Source: an uncultured Bacteroidales bacterium
GTDB lineage: Bacteria > Bacteroidota > Bacteroidia > Bacteroidales > UBA932
Direction: 5' to 3'
NCBI GenBank assembly: GCA_900546395.1
Contig: URDD01000100.1
Span: forward strand, 1 to 7,032
DNA length: 7,032 nt
The position numbers and the translations under genes are program-made. Below, piece by piece: positions 1 to 7,018 of this stretch; positions within the stretch are counted from its first letter, which is position 1; each line of letters begins with the position of its first letter. The notes under the pieces were generated by a model. That model worked only from the letters and a program-made list of their open reading frames with translations, searched no databases and had not been told where the DNA came from.

Positions 1-267
1 GAATTATGTAACTTCACGCCTGATGAGTACTATGATTACCAAAAATCGCAGAAGATGATTTACGATTATGAAAATACAATAGACTTTGCGAAGAAGCAGG
101 GTGAAGCCAAAGGACGTGCTGAGGGTCGTGAAGAAGGTCGAGCTGAAGGACACGATGAGAAGGCAATTGAGATTGCGAGGAATATGTTGATGGCTTCTAT
201 GTCGGTTGAACAGATTTCTTCCCTGACAGGGCTTTCTGAAGAACAGGTGCGAAAACTGTCATTCTAA
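1..267 (+). CDS. C-terminal part of an Rpn-family recombination-promoting nuclease / putative transposase (5' end outside window)
   Basis: The reading frame is open from base 1 to a TAA at 265-267 and encodes 88 residues. An ATG at 55 exists, but codons 1-18 continue the frame upstream and read like family sequence (TPDEYYDYQKS), so this is the tail of a longer gene and not a 70-residue protein. Three parts are visible: a tyrosine-rich linker (residues 1-28), a charged glycine/arginine/glutamate repeat (34-53), and a C-terminal helical, helix-turn-helix-like end (SVEQISSLTGLSEEQVRKL, about 67-85). This order is typical of the C-terminus of the Rpn / PD-(D/E)XK nuclease-family transposase proteins common in Bacteroidetes. 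Members of that family with known activity are DNA endonucleases that stimulate RecA-independent recombination. The catalytic PD-(D/E)XK domain would lie upstream, so activity cannot be judged. No strong promoter or partner gene is visible. The family call rests on the repeat and tail only. Confidence 0.75.
   Translation, partial: ELCNFTPDEYYDYQKSQKMIYDYENTIDFAKKQGEAKGRAEGREEGRAEGHDEKAIEIARNMLMASMSVEQISSLTGLSEEQVRKLSF
100..159 (+). repeat. Five tandem 12-base units encoding Gly-x-x-Glu/Lys tetrapeptides
   Basis: Residues 34-53 of the Rpn-family tail read GEAK-GRAE-GREE-GRAE-GHDE, five in-frame four-residue units starting with glycine. The DNA units are diverged (for example ggacgtgctgag and ggtcgagctgaa), so the periodicity is clearer in protein than in DNA. 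Such repeats are usual in this family and vary in copy number between relatives. They probably form a charged helical or flexible linker between the nuclease domain and the C-terminal helices. Confidence 0.7.
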
Positions 268-360
268 GAGTAAGAGGAGGCGCAGTTGAAGAATCTGAAG
301 CTGTTACAATAGGCAGACGTCACTATCCTATCCTCATCCTATACTGGGCGGATGAAGTCG

Positions 361-409
361 CAAAAAAAGCCGCAAACTGGAAATTTATTTATTATAACCG
401 GTTTGCGGC
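361..409 (-). terminator. Rho-independent terminator of the GH84 gene, possibly bidirectional
   Basis: The arms GCCGCAAACTGG (369-380) and CCGGTTTGCGGC (398-409) can form a 12-bp stem around a 17-base A/T loop. Read on the minus strand, the hairpin lies 27 bases after the GH84 stop and is followed at once by seven Ts (complement of the A-run 362-368), the classic intrinsic terminator form. On the minus-strand RNA one pair is an A/C mismatch. On the plus-strand RNA the same pair is a G-U wobble, so the stem is continuous there, but its tail (tgctttgtctt) is a weaker T-tract. It probably also stops transcripts from the Rpn-family gene on the other side. Confidence 0.85.
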
Positions 410-436
410 TGCTTTGTCTTCAGCGGAATCGTTCTG

Positions 437-2962
437 CTATTTGAATATTATTTCATAAATGTCAGTGCTTCCGTTTATGCTTATGCATGTTGCATCTTTA
501 TGCAGGTTTATCTTGATTGTCTGGTCAGAAGCGATATCGGACTGTATCTCATTGCCATTGCAGTCTGACTGGCGGATTGAGACTTCTCCATTATGTTTTC
601 CTGTAAGGACTGTCATTGATGAGATTCCTTCCGGTCTGTCCATTGTTAGAGTTTCAGACTTGTAGAATGTCTGGAGACTTCTGTCAAATGCTTTGGTCGC
701 TTCGTCCGGGTTCTCGCATCTGATGCCGAATCCGAGGTTGTCAGCGGTTACCGGGTTTATGTCAAAGGAGCGTACGGAAGCCCAGTTGGTCTTTTTAGAC
801 TCAAGCCTGCGCAGTCTGACGAATCTGGCATCTACCGGTTCTCCTTTCCACTCGATTACATACTGTCCTTTCATATCATCGATAAGTACAGTCCATTCTC
901 TTCCGTCTTTCGAATATTCAAGAGCAGCGTGGTCATAATAGTCGACATCGTCGATGGAGTTGCGTCCCTGGAGTATCTTTATCTCTTTTACAGGTGTTAT
1001 TTCTCCAAGGTCAGCTCCGGTCCAGGCGCCGTTGCCCTGTGATTCTCCGGAAGTATAGTAAGTAGTAGAGTCATTGTCAAACATCAGTTTGCTCAGCGTA
1101 GTATATACGTTAGGGAATGATCCGATTCCCTTTACCGATGAACTTTTCTTTCCTGATAGCAAAAAGTAGAATTTGTCTGACAGGTCGTCCATTGCATTTT
1201 CATAAAAAGGGTGCAGCTTGAGTGTACCGGACTTGTGGGCGTTGTAGTTGTCAATATCCGTTACGCTCATTATGTTTTCTGTATATTTATTCCAGAAATC
1301 TGACAGTTCGCCTTTTTCGTAGAGTTTGATAAGTTCCAGAGTGCGTAGCCCTCTTTGTCCCAACTTTCCGAATTCTTCAAGCCAAGGCTTGATTTCCTGA
1401 AGAAGGAACTTGTTGTTGCAGCCATTTTCCAGTTCTGCCGGAACTTTTGTTATCTTTTCAAATTCTGCTTTAAGGGCATTGAATTCTTCGTCAGTGTAGT
1501 TGTCGATTCTGAATGTTCTGGTTTCCCAGGATTCATCTCTTCTGTATCCGGTTTCTGTGTCGCAAGAATGAATTGCAAATGTCCTGTATGCATCGCTCAC
1601 TTCCGGCACTTCTTCTAAAATGGCTCTTTCCCAGTTGTCCAATGCATTGTAATCTTTTACATTCCAACTATAGTCTGCAACACCGTAAAGTCCGAGTCTT
1701 GAGGCAGCTCCGTGTTCCATAGGGTTGCTGACGATGCCGCAGAGATCATTTTCTGTGAGAGATGTGTCAAGCCCGTATGCCGGTCCCAGCATAAGGATAT
1801 GGCGGACATAGTCTGTGACAGGGAAGTTCCACCAGTAGAAAGATGGTCTTTTGGTTCTGGAGTTTATCCACTCCAGGGTTTCTGGTGTAAGGTCGCTGCA
1901 TACAAAGTCTCCTGTCCAGAAAATATCTATTCCAGGGTCAAGTTCACGTCCGTAGATACTCAGGCTACCTTCAGAAGTCGGGTTTGCCCAAAGTTTGGAA
2001 TAGTCTGTAGGACATACTATCAGAGGTCGTACATCTCCCTTTGCCTGCACAAAATCTCTGTTCAGACGATTGAGCAGTTCCGCCTGTTTCACAGGATTTG
2101 TCCCTTCTCCTGATATGTCGTCAAAGAATATTGCAAATGAACGTACTCCAAGATTGTACATAAGACCAAATTTATGCAGGAGATTATTGAAGTCTTCTTC
2201 ATTCCATTTTATATCCTGTCCGGGATGTATGGCCCATACGAAATCCACTCTGTTTTTCTTGCATGCATTTACAAGTTCTGAAATTTTCTTTGCTTCATCT
2301 TCTGGATAAGGAAGTCTCCAGTTAGGGCAGCTGTGGTACGGGTCGTCTTTTGGACCATAAAGGTACGTATTCATTTTAAAACGTCCGTAAAAATCTATGA
2401 GAGAGAGTCTTACTTCGTGTGACCAAGGCGTTCCGTAGAAACCTTCCACTACGCCCCTTCTTCTAAGATCCGGCCAGTCATTGATAGTCATGAACGGAAA
2501 TTTTCCACTTTGGGCAATTTGTCTGAGAGTCTGCAGTCCGTAAAATGCTCCAGTCTCGTCATATCCGGTGATGGATATTCCTTTTTCGGAGATTTTCAGA
2601 AAATACGCTCCTTCTACAGCTTTTACTCCGAGTTTTCCGGCGGCCTTTTTCCCGAAATCCACAGTCAGGGAAATTCCCTTGGATGAGTGCTTTAGAAAAC
2701 TGAAATCTTCAGTAAATGAGCCTTGTCTGTCCTTTATCCGGAACAGCGCGTCTGCCGGAATGAAGCCATTCCCCTCAAATGATACTTTGTGAGGCACCGG
2801 GTTGAGCGGCATTCCTCCGTGGTCCAGCTTTTCCCCTGTTATTTTTGGGACAGTCTGTGATTCGAGTCTTTGCGATCCGAGGTCGAATCCGCTATCCTGT
2901 GCATTTGAGGCCAGGACAGATGATATCATTGCCATAATTATGGCTGCTGTTGATTTTTTCAT
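437..2962 (-). CDS. Secreted GH84 beta-N-acetylglucosaminidase (O-GlcNAcase / hyaluronidase-like family)
   Basis: This 841-residue exported enzyme should remove terminal beta-linked N-acetylglucosamine by the substrate-assisted mechanism of family GH84. Residues 1-22 form a signal peptide (MKK, hydrophobic core, VLASNA then Q) with no lipobox cysteine, so I expect a soluble periplasmic or secreted protein. An N-terminal alpha/beta domain (about 45-165) precedes the catalytic barrel (about 167-440). The catalytic aspartate pair is D281-D282 in FFDDISGEGT. Other residues matching substrate contacts I recall from the B. thetaiotaomicron enzyme are G174, K205, Y321, W377, N379, D384 and N413; all are present, so it looks active. 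A helical region follows, then an F5/8C (CBM32-like) domain (about 616-737) and an extra C-terminal domain. The start at 2962 is chosen because the longer frame needs a TTG at 3016 that lies inside the promoter. It has its own promoter and terminator and no SusC/SusD-type neighbour in the window. The natural substrate (mucin, glycoprotein or other) is not shown. Confidence 0.95.
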   Translation of the reverse strand: MKKSTAAIIMAMISSVLASNAQDSGFDLGSQRLESQTVPKITGEKLDHGGMPLNPVPHKVSFEGNGFIPADALFRIKDRQGSFTEDFSFLKHSSKGISLTVDFGKKAAGKLGVKAVEGAYFLKISEKGISITGYDETGAFYGLQTLRQIAQSGKFPFMTINDWPDLRRRGVVEGFYGTPWSHEVRLSLIDFYGRFKMNTYLYGPKDDPYHSCPNWRLPYPEDEAKKISELVNACKKNRVDFVWAIHPGQDIKWNEEDFNNLLHKFGLMYNLGVRSFAIFFDDISGEGTNPVKQAELLNRLNRDFVQAKGDVRPLIVCPTDYSKLWANPTSEGSLSIYGRELDPGIDIFWTGDFVCSDLTPETLEWINSRTKRPSFYWWNFPVTDYVRHILMLGPAYGLDTSLTENDLCGIVSNPMEHGAASRLGLYGVADYSWNVKDYNALDNWERAILEEVPEVSDAYRTFAIHSCDTETGYRRDESWETRTFRIDNYTDEEFNALKAEFEKITKVPAELENGCNNKFLLQEIKPWLEEFGKLGQRGLRTLELIKLYEKGELSDFWNKYTENIMSVTDIDNYNAHKSGTLKLHPFYENAMDDLSDKFYFLLSGKKSSSVKGIGSFPNVYTTLSKLMFDNDSTTYYTSGESQGNGAWTGADLGEITPVKEIKILQGRNSIDDVDYYDHAALEYSKDGREWTVLIDDMKGQYVIEWKGEPVDARFVRLRRLESKKTNWASVRSFDINPVTADNLGFGIRCENPDEATKAFDRSLQTFYKSETLTMDRPEGISSMTVLTGKHNGEVSIRQSDCNGNEIQSDIASDQTIKINLHKDATCISINGSTDIYEIIFK

Positions 2963-2986
2963 TAATGATTGTATTATAAATATTTT

Positions 2987-3017
2987 CAAAAATATCGTAT
3001 AAATTGAAAATGGCAAA
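2987..3017 (-). promoter_or_regulatory. Bacteroidetes-type promoter for the GH84 gene
   Basis: On the minus strand, TTTG (complement of 3014-3017) is followed after 19 bases by TATTTTTG (complement of 2987-2994). This matches the Bacteroidetes sigma consensus of a TTTG -33 box, a 19-21 base spacer and a TAnnTTTG -7 box. Transcription would start near 2980, leaving a leader of roughly 18 bases before the ATG at 2962. This also excludes the upstream TTG at 3016 as a start, since it overlaps the -33 box. The leader is A/T-rich with no Shine-Dalgarno. Confidence 0.75.
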
Positions 3018-3033
3018 ATTTAATTAAAATTTG
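3014..3033. repeat. 20-bp A/T palindrome overlapping the GH84 -33 box
   Basis: The sequence CAAAATTTAATTAAAATTTG is symmetric about AATT at 3022-3025, with only one mismatched pair (positions 5 and 16). Its left end, CAAA at 3014-3017, is the complement of the TTTG -33 element of the GH84 promoter. A dyad in this place could be an operator for a dimeric regulator. It is A/T-only apart from its ends, in A/T-rich intergenic DNA, so chance is a real alternative. Confidence 0.35.
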
Positions 3034-3092
3034 GTACAGTCCCAATTCTCTATCCTGTATTTTTTAAGTATTTGTTGAGGTTTTGGACATCA

Positions 3093-3126
3093 GTTGGAAA
3101 ATTAATTCAAAATTTTCTTAAATTTG
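3093..3126 (+). promoter_or_regulatory. Probable Bacteroidetes-type promoter for secA
   Basis: TAAATTTG at 3119-3126 matches the -7 consensus TAnnTTTG exactly. GTTG at 3093-3096 is a partial -33 box with a 22-base spacer, slightly longer than the usual 19-21. Transcription would start around 3131-3134, leaving a leader of about 58-60 bases before the secA ATG. It is the only full -7 match I found on the plus strand of this intergenic region, but the weak -33 box lowers confidence. Confidence 0.55.
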
Positions 3127-3135
3127 CAAGATTTG

Positions 3136-3161
3136 AGGAGATTCCCTTCCGGGTATGTCCT
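3136..3161 (+). promoter_or_regulatory. Imperfect stem-loop at the predicted 5' end of the secA message
   Basis: AGGAGATTCCC (3136-3146) can pair with GGGTATGTCCT (3151-3161) across a TTCC loop. Nine of eleven positions are Watson-Crick, interrupted by one G/G and one U/U mismatch. It begins a few bases after the predicted transcription start and is the only G/C-richer patch in the A/T-rich leader. It may stabilise the message or be a control element. No T-run follows it, so it is not a terminator. It resembles no riboswitch class I know. Confidence 0.4.
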
Positions 3162-3191
3162 GTTTAATTCAGAATAAAAAAACGAACAGAT

Positions 3192-6100
3192 ATGTCATTT
3201 ACTGATCTTTTCAAGAAAATATTCGGTACAAAGGCCGAAAGAGACCTGAAACAGCTGCAGCCTATTTTGCAGAAAGTGTTGGCTGTCTATCCTGAAATAG
3301 ACAAGCTTACAGACGACCAGCTTAGGGAAAAGTCTGAAGAACTGAAGAAAATCATACGGGAAAGGGTTGCTGCCGACGAGGCCAGGATCGCCCAAATCAA
3401 GGATGAACTTGAGCAGGAACTTCCGCTAAGTCAGAAAGAAGCGCTTGCCACAGAGTCGGACAAACTGGTCAAGAAGGTGGATGAGGATATAGAGGCAGTG
3501 CTCGAAGAAATCCTTCCTGTAGCATTTGCGGTCATGAAATCTACTGCCCGCAGATTCAAGGAAAACGAATCGATAAGAGTGAAGGCCACGGAGTTTGACC
3601 GCACCTTGAGTATATCAAAGGATTTTGTGGAGATTGACGGGGATTATGCTGTATGGCACAACCACTGGATGGCAGGAGGAAACGAAGTTACCTGGGATAT
3701 GGTACACTACGATGTCCAGCTGATTGGAGGTATAGTGCTTCATCAGGGAAAAATCGCGGAAATGGCTACAGGAGAAGGAAAGACGCTCGTCGCTACTTTG
3801 CCTGTGTTCCTTAATGCATTGGCTGGCAAAGGAGTGCATGTCGTGACAGTCAATGACTATCTGTCAAAACGAGACTCTGAGTGGATGGGACCGCTTTATA
3901 TGTTCCACGGCCTGTCGGTCGATTGTATTGACAAGCATCAGCCAAACAGTGATGCAAGGAAGAAAGCCTATGCCTGTGATATCACTTTCGGAACTAACAA
4001 CGAGTTCGGTTTTGACTATCTGAGGGACAATATGGCAGTTTCCCAAAACGATCTGGTACAGCGCAAGCATCATTTTGCAATCGTCGATGAGGTCGATTCA
4101 GTGCTTATTGATGACGCCCGTACTCCTTTGATTATTTCAGGTCCTGTTCCAAGAGGTGACGACCAGAAATTTATGGAGTTCAAACCATATGTCGAGCGTC
4201 TGTACATGAACCAGAAGACATTGGTTACAAACACACTGAATGAAGCCAAGAAACTTATTGCAGCAGGAGACGAGAAAGAAGGGGGAAAACTTCTACTCAG
4301 GGCATATAAGGGACTTCCTAAGTATAAGCCTCTTATAAAGTATCTCAGTGAGCCGGGTATCAAGCAGATTCTGCAGAAGACAGAGAATTATTATATTCAG
4401 GACAATGAGAGGGAAATGCCTGTCGTTACAGACCCACTGTTCTTCGTTATCAACGAGAAGCAGCATTCTGTTGACATGACAGACAACGGTCACGATCTTC
4501 TGAGCGGAACCCTTTCAGACCCTAAGTTCTTTATTTTGCCGGATGTCGGAAGTGAAATCGCAGAAGTAGAGAAGTCGGATATCGATGTTCAGGAAAAGCA
4601 TGCGAAGAAGGACGAGATAATGGCTGAGTTTGCCTTGAAGTCCGAGAGGGTTCATACGGTGAACCAGCTACTTAAGGCTTATGCGATGTTTGAAAAGGAC
4701 ATTGACTATGTCATAATGGACAACAAGGTCAAAATCGTTGACGAGCAGACCGGCCGTATCATGGAAGGCCGCCGTTGGAGTGACGGACTTCATCAGGCAG
4801 TGGAGGCAAAGGAAAATGTGAAGGTAGAGGCTGCTACGCAGACATTTGCCACTATTACCCTGCAGAACTATTTCCGTATGTACCATAAGCTTGCAGGTAT
4901 GACAGGTACTGCTGAAACTGAGGCTGGTGAGTTCTGGTCTATCTATAAATTGGATGTAGTGGTGATTCCGACCAACAAGCCTATTGCAAGGATAGATGGA
5001 AATGACAAGATTTACAAGACGAAGAAGGCAAAATACGAAGCTGTCATCAACAAGATAGAGGAACTGACAAAGGCAGGCCGTCCTGTTCTTGTCGGTACTA
5101 CTGATGTAGAGACATCAGAGCTTTTGAGCAGAATGCTTAAACTCAGGGGAATCCAGCATCAGGTATTGAATGCCAAGCAGCATGCGCGTGAGGCAGATGT
5201 CGTTGCTCATGCAGGTCAGAGAAGTACTGTGACTATAGCCACAAATATGGCAGGCCGTGGTACGGATATCAAGCTTTCAGATGAGGTCCGCAAGGCCGGA
5301 GGTCTGGCTATTATAGGAACGGAGAGGCATGACAGCCGCCGTGTTGACCGTCAGCTCAGAGGTCGTGCCGGACGTCAGGGTGACCCGGGATCTTCTACTT
5401 TCTATGTGTCTTTTGAGGACAAACTCATGCGTCTGTTCGGTTCGGAGAGAATTGCCGGCATCGTTGACAAGATGGGGCTTGAGGATAATGAGGAACTGGA
5501 AAACAAGATGTTGTCAAACTCAATAGAGAAAGCCCAGAAGAAAGTAGAGGAAAACAACTTCGGTATAAGGAAAAGACTTCTTGAGTATGACGATGTCATG
5601 AACTCTCAAAGGGAGGTTATCTATACCAAGAGAAGGAATGCTCTTTCAGGTGAGAGGGTGGAGATTGATGTCCTTAATATGATGCAGGACATGTCCCAGA
5701 TAGTTGTGGAGAATGCTTCAGGCTATGATTATGAGGCGTTTGCCGAGTATGTGATGGCTACGATGTCCATAGACTTGAATTTTGATTCGGAATTCTATGC
5801 ACAGGCAAAACCGGCGGAGATTGCGGGCAAGCTCTTTGAGCATATGCAGGAAGTTTACAGGAGAAGGATGGATACTATGTCGCAGAAGGCTTATCCTGTA
5901 ATAAAGGAAGTTTTTGAAAAGCAGGGTGCACTGTATCAGAATATCGCAATTCCTATTTCTGACGGACGCAAGATGCTGACACTGTCTATAAATCTTAAGA
6001 AGGCTTATGAGTCAGAGGGCCGTGAGATTGCAAGGTCTCTAAGCAAAGCTATCACTTTATACCAGATTGATGAACACTGGAAAGAGCATCTTCGTGATAT

Positions 6101-6467
6101 GGATGATTTGAAGCAGTCAGTACAGAATGCTACATACGAGCAGAAGGATCCGCTTCTTATCTATAAGTTTGAAAGTTTCAATTTGTTCAAGTCAATGCTT
6201 GAAGCCTTGAGTAAAGACATACTTTCATTCCTGTTCAGGGCGCATATTCCTCTAAGGGATGCTGCTCCGTCTCAGGCTCAGGCACCTGCACCTGCACGCA
6301 AGCCTGACATGAGCCAGATGCAGACCAGCAGGACTGACCTGGTTACAAACGGAGGGGAACCTAAGGCAAAGATGCCGGTACATGTAGATAAAACAGTAGG
6401 CAGGAATGATCCTTGTCCTTGCGGTTCAGGAAAGAAATACAAGAACTGCCACGGAAAGGGTCTGTAG
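3192..6467 (+). CDS. secA: Preprotein translocase ATPase subunit SecA
   Basis: SecA is the cytoplasmic motor ATPase that binds precursors and pushes them through the SecYEG channel. The 1,091-residue product has the family's full architecture. NBD1 carries Walker A ATGEGKT (192-198) and DEVDSVLIDDARTP (299-312). The precursor-crosslinking domain follows (about 315-490). NBD1 then resumes with GRRWSDGLHQAVEAKE (526-541) and GMTGTAETEA (569-578). NBD2 carries TNMAGRGTDI (684-693) and QLRGRAGRQGDPG (721-733). The helical scaffold and wing domains (about 800-1013) include HWKEHLRDMDDL (962-973). A proline/alanine/glutamine linker leads to a zinc-binding tail with C1075, C1077, C1086 and H1087. 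Against the 901-residue E. coli protein, the extra length sits in two NBD1 insertions (about 56-100 and 121-170) and one in the crosslinking domain (about 339-412), as expected for Bacteroidetes. The ATG at 3192 gives the usual amphipathic N-terminus (MSFTDLFKKIFG) after an A-rich leader. The bactofilin gene is probably co-transcribed. Confidence 0.98.
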   Translation: MSFTDLFKKIFGTKAERDLKQLQPILQKVLAVYPEIDKLTDDQLREKSEELKKIIRERVAADEARIAQIKDELEQELPLSQKEALATESDKLVKKVDEDIEAVLEEILPVAFAVMKSTARRFKENESIRVKATEFDRTLSISKDFVEIDGDYAVWHNHWMAGGNEVTWDMVHYDVQLIGGIVLHQGKIAEMATGEGKTLVATLPVFLNALAGKGVHVVTVNDYLSKRDSEWMGPLYMFHGLSVDCIDKHQPNSDARKKAYACDITFGTNNEFGFDYLRDNMAVSQNDLVQRKHHFAIVDEVDSVLIDDARTPLIISGPVPRGDDQKFMEFKPYVERLYMNQKTLVTNTLNEAKKLIAAGDEKEGGKLLLRAYKGLPKYKPLIKYLSEPGIKQILQKTENYYIQDNEREMPVVTDPLFFVINEKQHSVDMTDNGHDLLSGTLSDPKFFILPDVGSEIAEVEKSDIDVQEKHAKKDEIMAEFALKSERVHTVNQLLKAYAMFEKDIDYVIMDNKVKIVDEQTGRIMEGRRWSDGLHQAVEAKENVKVEAATQTFATITLQNYFRMYHKLAGMTGTAETEAGEFWSIYKLDVVVIPTNKPIARIDGNDKIYKTKKAKYEAVINKIEELTKAGRPVLVGTTDVETSELLSRMLKLRGIQHQVLNAKQHAREADVVAHAGQRSTVTIATNMAGRGTDIKLSDEVRKAGGLAIIGTERHDSRRVDRQLRGRAGRQGDPGSSTFYVSFEDKLMRLFGSERIAGIVDKMGLEDNEELENKMLSNSIEKAQKKVEENNFGIRKRLLEYDDVMNSQREVIYTKRRNALSGERVEIDVLNMMQDMSQIVVENASGYDYEAFAEYVMATMSIDLNFDSEFYAQAKPAEIAGKLFEHMQEVYRRRMDTMSQKAYPVIKEVFEKQGALYQNIAIPISDGRKMLTLSINLKKAYESEGREIARSLSKAITLYQIDEHWKEHLRDMDDLKQSVQNATYEQKDPLLIYKFESFNLFKSMLEALSKDILSFLFRAHIPLRDAAPSQAQAPAPARKPDMSQMQTSRTDLVTNGGEPKAKMPVHVDKTVGRNDPCPCGSGKKYKNCHGKGL

Positions 6468-6518
6468 GCCTGTCGTATTATTTGTTTGGATGACTGTCGG
6501 TTTATAAATATTGCAGCT

Positions 6519-6941
6519 ATGTCAAAAAATGAGGAAAATGTAAATTCGGTAAGCCGTATTTCAGCAGGGACATCTGTTTCCGGAGAAATGTATTCTGCAA
6601 ATGATATCAGGATTGACGGGCGTTTCGAAGGCCGGATTTACTCAAAAGGCCGGATTGTAGCCGGAGAAACTGCAGATATCAAAGGCAGTATCATCTGTGC
6701 CAGTATGGATTTGTGGGGAAAGATGGATGGAGATGTTTATGTCAGGGATGTGCTTTCCCTAAAAGGAGGCTCTGTAATCAATGGCAATATAAATACCAAG
6801 AAATTCATAGTGGAACTTGGAGCATGTTTTGACGGTACTTGCAGGATGATTTCAGAGGAGGATTTTCAAAAAGCAGCATCTGAGGTACAAGTTTCAGAAG
6901 CAGTGGCTGAGAATACCTCTTCAGAAAAGAAGAAAAAATAA
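6519..6941 (+). CDS. Bactofilin (polymer-forming cytoskeletal protein, former DUF583)
   Basis: Bactofilins polymerise without nucleotide into filaments that act as scaffolds for cell-envelope enzymes or shape control. This 140-residue protein has a short polar N-terminus (1-12), a core from about 13 to 110, and a charged tail ending in four lysines. The core shows the repeating glycine/hydrophobic pattern of a right-handed beta-helix, for example IRIDGRFEGRI (30-40), MDGDVYV (69-75) and VINGNIN (86-92), with the family-like end VELGACFDGTCRM (98-110). No transmembrane segment is visible. The ATG at 6519 is preferred to an in-frame TTG at 6486, because the extra 11 residues (LDDCRFINIAA) do not look like the family and the leader before the ATG is A/T-rich. 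The gene starts 51 bases after secA with no terminator between them, and a strong terminator follows it, suggesting a two-gene transcript. Its partner is not identifiable here; no M23 peptidase gene is in view. Confidence 0.9.
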   Translation: MSKNEENVNSVSRISAGTSVSGEMYSANDIRIDGRFEGRIYSKGRIVAGETADIKGSIICASMDLWGKMDGDVYVRDVLSLKGGSVINGNINTKKFIVELGACFDGTCRMISEEDFQKAASEVQVSEAVAENTSSEKKKK

Positions 6942-6985
6942 TTTTTCAGACATTTTGACAGTTACCGGATAAATATAAAATGGGG

Positions 6986-7018
6986 AGCCGACCCTTTTGG
7001 GTCGGCTTTCGTTGTTTT
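6986..7018 (+). terminator. Rho-independent terminator after the secA-bactofilin unit
   Basis: GCCGACCC (6987-6994) and GGGTCGGC (6999-7006) form a perfect 8-bp G/C-rich stem with a TTTT loop, extended by A6986-T7007. The T-rich tail TTTCGTTGTTTT (7007-7018) follows. It lies 44 bases after the bactofilin stop. On the minus strand the hairpin is followed by CCCCATTTTATATTT, so it may also stop transcripts entering from a gene beyond the window. Confidence 0.92.

Noticed and set aside
325..342. Direct repeat ATCCTAT spaced 11 bases, considered as a target-site duplication or iteron
   Set aside because: Only two 7-base copies exist, four bases apart, with no element between them and no replication or recombination gene adjacent.
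1712..2113. A 133-codon open frame on the plus strand opposite the GH84 gene
   Set aside because: It lies wholly antisense to a well-supported gene with all active-site residues intact. Its translation is cysteine/arginine-rich with no recognisable domain, and no promoter or terminator goes with it.
4070..4363. A 97-codon minus-strand frame within secA
   Set aside because: It is a shadow of the secA coding frame in the crosslinking-domain region, with no family resemblance and no start context.
6486..6518. TTG start extending the bactofilin by 11 residues
   Set aside because: The ATG at 6519 has a normal A/T-rich leader and gives a usual bactofilin N-terminus. The extra residues show no family similarity.
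6955..6979. TTGACA (6955-6960) followed by TATAAA (6974-6979), resembling a sigma-70 promoter
   Set aside because: The spacer is only 13 bases and Bacteroidetes promoters do not use this consensus. A strong terminator lies immediately downstream.
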